DNA of 64,000 bases. It comes from Bryopsis sp. KO-2023 (lineage: Eukaryota; Chlorophyta; Ulvophyceae; Bryopsidales; Bryopsidaceae). The translations under genes were made by a program, and so were the position numbers. Shown one piece after another: positions 60,314 through 64,000 of this stretch; position 1 is the stretch's first letter, and every line of letters begins with the position of its first letter. A model generated the notes under the pieces. It had not been told where the DNA came from and searched no databases. It saw nothing but the letters and a program-made list of their open reading frames with translations. The DNA lies in the NCBI GenBank assembly GCA_030272585.1, contig BSYQ01000004.1, positions 2,480,001-2,544,000 of the forward strand, written 5' to 3'.

Positions 60314-63300
60314 TTAGTCAATAATTGTAGCGTTGGAACCAGCTGAGAAAACATTTTCAGATGGTGAAGCCCCCGATTGCATTTTTGCTACCTATGTTAT
60401 TTTCTGTTGTTTTTCTGTCGTTCGGTTGGTGGAGGTGCGAAAGGAAACCTATCGCACATAACAGCAGCGGTGCAGTGGTGCTTTTGTGAGAATCGTTTTT
60501 TTTTGCAGGCTAGAAGGAATCCCTCACCATGCATTCGCCACACTCCATTGTGCATTGGTCCGACTTGCCAAGGGCTCTGCACATTTTGCTGAATCGCTCC
60601 ACCCATGTGGGGGGGCATTACCACTGGATTTGGGGGCCTCATATGATATTGCTGTGGCTGGGCTCCATGCCCAAGCAAGCCATTCCCCGGATGAAAAAAC
60701 TGATTACTGCCGCTCCCTGACGGCATGCCCTGAAATCCGGGTTGCTGAATCGGATTGAAAAACTCGGGGTGTTCCTGGGCCAGTTTTGTCTTCTTTTTTT
60801 TCTGATGACTTTTGCAGTAATTGTTGGCCCTCCTCTTTTTTGTTCCGGTGCACGTCTGACTCTCGTCCTCGCAGTCGGAACTGCTGATGCAGATTTCTTC
60901 AGGATTGTCGAAATCGGTTTTCAATTTGACGGGTGAGGTTGAAGGGGACGAGCACGGTGAACTGCAAGCAGGCTCCTCCTTGGGGGCATCAGGGGCCTTT
61001 ATAGCCTTTGGGGTCTTTATAGCCTTTGGGGTCTTTTTGGCCTTTGGGGTCTTTTTGGCCTTTGGGGTCTTTTTGGCCTTTGGGGCCTTAGGAGGCTTGG
61101 GGGCCTCGGGGACCTCCAACTGCTCGGGTTCATTCAACTTGAAACGAAAAAAAAAAAAAAAAAGCAAGCAAAGAGACTGTCACTCCTTTTGCTGATGTTT
61201 CAAAGTCACAAGGACGGCTACAAGGTTTTCGTTCGTTAATAATTGGGTGCGTTTTCGGCCCTTCTCAAACATGGCTGTTCTCGGTTGAAAAAAACACATC
61301 ATGAGAAACAGAAATGCAACTATGTGTGTGTGTGTGTGTGTGTCTGTGCACCGACCAATGTGCAAGCCACACCGTACGATGTTCACCTGACAAATGACGA
61401 TGTCGGGACCCCCATTTCGCCGTCTTTTCCTCTCTTCTTTGCTTAGCATGAACCTCTTCCTCCTCCCTTTTCTATGTTTTTTCTTTCCTCTGCTTTTTCC
61501 TGATCTGCACCACTTCAACTTCTTCCGTCCCATTGCATCAACACCCATCGCCCCACCACCCTCATGCTCCTTTTTGACATCCTGGCAATTTCCGGGTGCT
61601 GATTGGCCTCGATGGTCGCTTGGGCCTGCGTCGCCCTGGTCTGACACTTGCTTGGCAACAATTCCAATGGGTATTGAGTTGCTGCCTGTTCTGCCAGGGT
61701 GGGGAGTGGGTGCGTGTTTGAACAAAGGGATGAAACTAGCATCCGAGCTGGACGATGAGGAGTAGTAGCCTGAAACAAAGAAAGCACTGTTTTTTTGCAT
61801 CCAGAAAAATCGGCCTTCTCGAGCTTGGCAAAAAAAAACAAAAAAATAAAAATTTTCTAATCATTGAAAATATAACAATAATAATATAATATGATTGATT
61901 TTTTTTCGGGGGGGGGGGGGGGGAGGAGGAATAAAGAAACCAGGAGTAAGTGGTGAATTGCAACCCCTGGAATGGAGCTTGATTCAGAAGAAAGAAGGGT
62001 AGTCTGTAAAAAAAGGCGCACCCTCGTCGCTGCCCTCCTCTTCCTCACTTGGACTCTCTTTCGCTGCCTGCTCCTCTGGACATCAAACCAATAAAATATG
62101 ATGTCAGACCAAAAAAAATTGGTGTCCTCTTTCCCCCTTCCCCCCCCCAAAAAAAAGAAGAAAGCAAAAGCCACACAGCACTTCTTGCTACCAATTCTTC
62201 ACCTCAGCAATCTCAAACCTTCAAACTAAATCCAAGCGAAAAATACATTTTAAAAAACTCTGTTTGAACTCACCTCGTTCCGTTTCATTTCCGTCATCGT
62301 CATCGCTGGCTAAATCTATGCAAACGACTTCTGGCAGATTGTTGTCGTCCTCTTTTTCCTCCGTCCCGATTTCTTTCACAAAAATCACCTCATCTTCTTC
62401 TTTGCATTCTTCTTCTTCTTCTTCTTCTTTTTTCACCTCCGCTACTTCGACATTTTCTTCTTCCTTTCTTGCTCTCTTCGTTTCTTTCTGCTTGTCTGCA
62501 GCCTGGCGACCAGAAAACCACACCCCTGAGCAAGTTATGTCGAATTTGTTTTTTCAAAGAAAATAGATGTATATGTATCAAGTACATATATATTTACTCT
62601 TGTATTTAAAACCTTTTTTTTCAAGCGGAACATAATAATCACAACGCAAAAAGAGCATCATTTCAGAATTGCTGCCGTCGCACGTACATGCCAATCTACA
62701 TCCCAACACATTCTTTCTGTCCCCCCCCCCTTTTTTTTTCCTTTTTTTTCTTCTCTCTTCCCCCCCCAAAAAAAGAAAGAATAAAGAAAAACCCTATACC
62801 TCATCCACCTGTTTTTCTGCAGCACAAAGCCTAGGATCTGGGCGCAGCCATCCTGGCAAGCTCTTCGCCTTGCAGTTTCGGGTGATCGCTGCCACATCGA
62901 TAAAACTATCCGTGTAGCAACACACTTTGTTGTCTTCTCGGACCACATAATGATCCAACTCCAAGTCCCCGAGTCTGCGAGAAATCAACCTCACACCGCC
63001 AAGCCATTGTTGGAAACCTGCCCCGATGGATTTTTCCAACAAGCGAGTAAGAAACTTCACTTCCATCAGTTTCATCCTTTTTTTTCTCTCTCTTTTCTCG
63101 AATGGATCGCATCGAAATCAGGTCAGAGCTTTGCATACAAAAAGCCATTACGGCTCCATTTATTTAAAAAAAAAAAACCCAAAAAACAAAACAAAACAAA
63201 ACAAAACACCTACTTGTTTTCTTCTTTCACAAAATAAAAGTCCTAACACTCCTATGACTAATCGATAAGCTATTAAAACTCACCCACTGGAGCAATGATA

Positions 63301-64000
63301 GCACATGACCTGGTAGTTTTAGCACATGCAAAAAGCCTGGAGCCGAGACCCCCCTGTCAATCCCAGAAAAAAAAAAATAAATCAAAACGGAGTTTTTTCT
63401 GACCTGTTGATTTTCCACAAGGAAAATCCGGAAAGAATTAAAGATATCAACCAAGAGGCTCCACTGGGGACACCAAACTTAAAATAAAAAAATGCAATGG
63501 TTTGAAAAAACTGAGACCAAATGCTTGGAATAGGTTTACCATTGCTTCGGTTGACACTTCTGGTGTGAAGATCGCTCTCACGCTGTTCATCCGGATCTTC
63601 TGATCGGATGCCAGCCTGTCCAAAGACTCCGGCAGATTGAATATATACTGCACCAGTAGAGAAAAAATAGAAAACAAAAAAAACCCACTCAAACCCAAAT
63701 CCAATACAATAAAATAACCCCAGTCAAACCCTAAAAACAAAAAAAAAAGCACAAGAATTCATCAAATCCATCGCATTGGTCTGGTTTTTTCCCTAGTGGA
63801 TGAAGTTGTACATCCCTAGATCCAAGTTTTCCACTAAAAAAAAACAGGGAAAAGAATATTGCGAACCGTTGGTTAAAACTAATCCGTGTGTGCATTGGCT
63901 GCCCAGACTTTCAATCCATTTCCCTAATAAAAAAACGGTTGCCTTCAAAATTGCAAAAACCCAGCCTTTTTCATGGTTCACCTGAGCTCTGCTGAGGCAC
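60314..64000 (-). CDS. Uncharacterised nuclear-type protein with SUMO-interacting-like motifs, C-terminal part
   Basis: The gene enters from beyond the window end; a donor follows the exon piece at about 63982. Likely exons include about 63541-63648 (LPESLDRLASDQKIRMNSV), about 63290-63370, 62803-63060 (HYVVREDNKVCCYTDSFIDV), 62273-62505, about 62022-62080, 61389-61769, about 61196-61277, about 60530-61137 and a last exon at about 60314-60380 (ending SNATIID). Three short hydrophobic-acidic motifs (VIFVKE, VVCIDLASDDDD, EEICISSSDCEDE) fit SUMO-interacting motifs. A KTPKAK-type repeat at about 61000-61090 has an 18-bp period. Long Lys/Arg-rich stretches suggest nuclear localisation. The N-terminal domain is not recognised. 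The order of exons is inferred and not every junction was resolved. Confidence 0.5.
61000..61090 (-). repeat. In-frame 18-bp coding repeat (KTPKAK)
   Basis: On the plus strand GGGGTCTTTTTGGCCTTT or a close variant (TTTATA in place of TTTTTG) recurs five times. Translated on the minus strand this gives KAKKTP/KAIKTP repeats in a basic, proline-bearing linker. The length is a multiple of three, so copy number can change without a frameshift. Confidence 0.85.

Overview
The window is nuclear DNA of a eukaryote, probably an alga or another protist. Genes are split by GT-AG introns, intergenic DNA is AT-rich and full of homopolymer runs, and the contents include a chromovirus, two CACTA transposons, non-LTR retroelement debris and small inverted-repeat elements. 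I could not name the species from the sequence.

Layout. 1-4.5 kb: 3' part of a Ty3/gypsy chromovirus (RNase H, integrase, chromodomain), followed by an unusual coiled-coil/zinc-finger ORF. 5.5-12.9 kb (minus) and 16.8-33.5 kb (plus): a divergent pair of paralogous genes for secreted ankyrin-repeat proteins in which nearly every repeat is one exon. Between them lie a LINE fragment with an adjoining dUTPase ORF, a degenerate tRNA-Ser-like sequence and a decayed third ankyrin copy. The plus-strand ankyrin gene carries an 11.9-kb CACTA element (18528-30429, TCA target duplication) inside one intron. That element has a split transposase gene on the minus strand, a divergent second gene, a further uncharacterised gene, a foldback element and two tandem arrays.

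33.5-38.4 kb is repeat-rich spacer with a second tRNA-Ser-like copy and perfect palindromes. 38.4-47.1 kb is a gene for a secreted/transmembrane leucine-rich-repeat protein. It is broken by an in-frame TGA and by a second CACTA element (42546-46033, TTT duplication) that sits in an exon and appears to carry captured exons of a TMEM161-like gene. 48.7-49.4 kb holds an SRA/YDG-domain gene. 50.8-54.4 kb (minus) is a complete eight-exon aspartate aminotransferase with a probable organelle-targeting leader. 54.4-55.3 kb has two inverted-repeat elements with TA flanks. 56.5-60.1 kb (minus) is a tRNase Z of the long, ELAC2-like type, and 60.3 kb to the window end (minus) is the C-terminal part of an unrecognised protein with SUMO-interacting-like motifs.

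The ordinary cellular genes are the aminotransferase, tRNase Z and probably the SRA and SIM-motif genes. The rest records mobile-element activity around rapidly duplicating repeat-protein genes. The most interesting signals are the two precisely bounded CACTA insertions, the apparent gene capture inside the smaller one, the exon-by-exon amplification of the ankyrin genes, and a family of tiny retro-inserted tails with clear target-site duplications. Exon limits were read by eye; where I say a model is in frame, I checked phases by counting.
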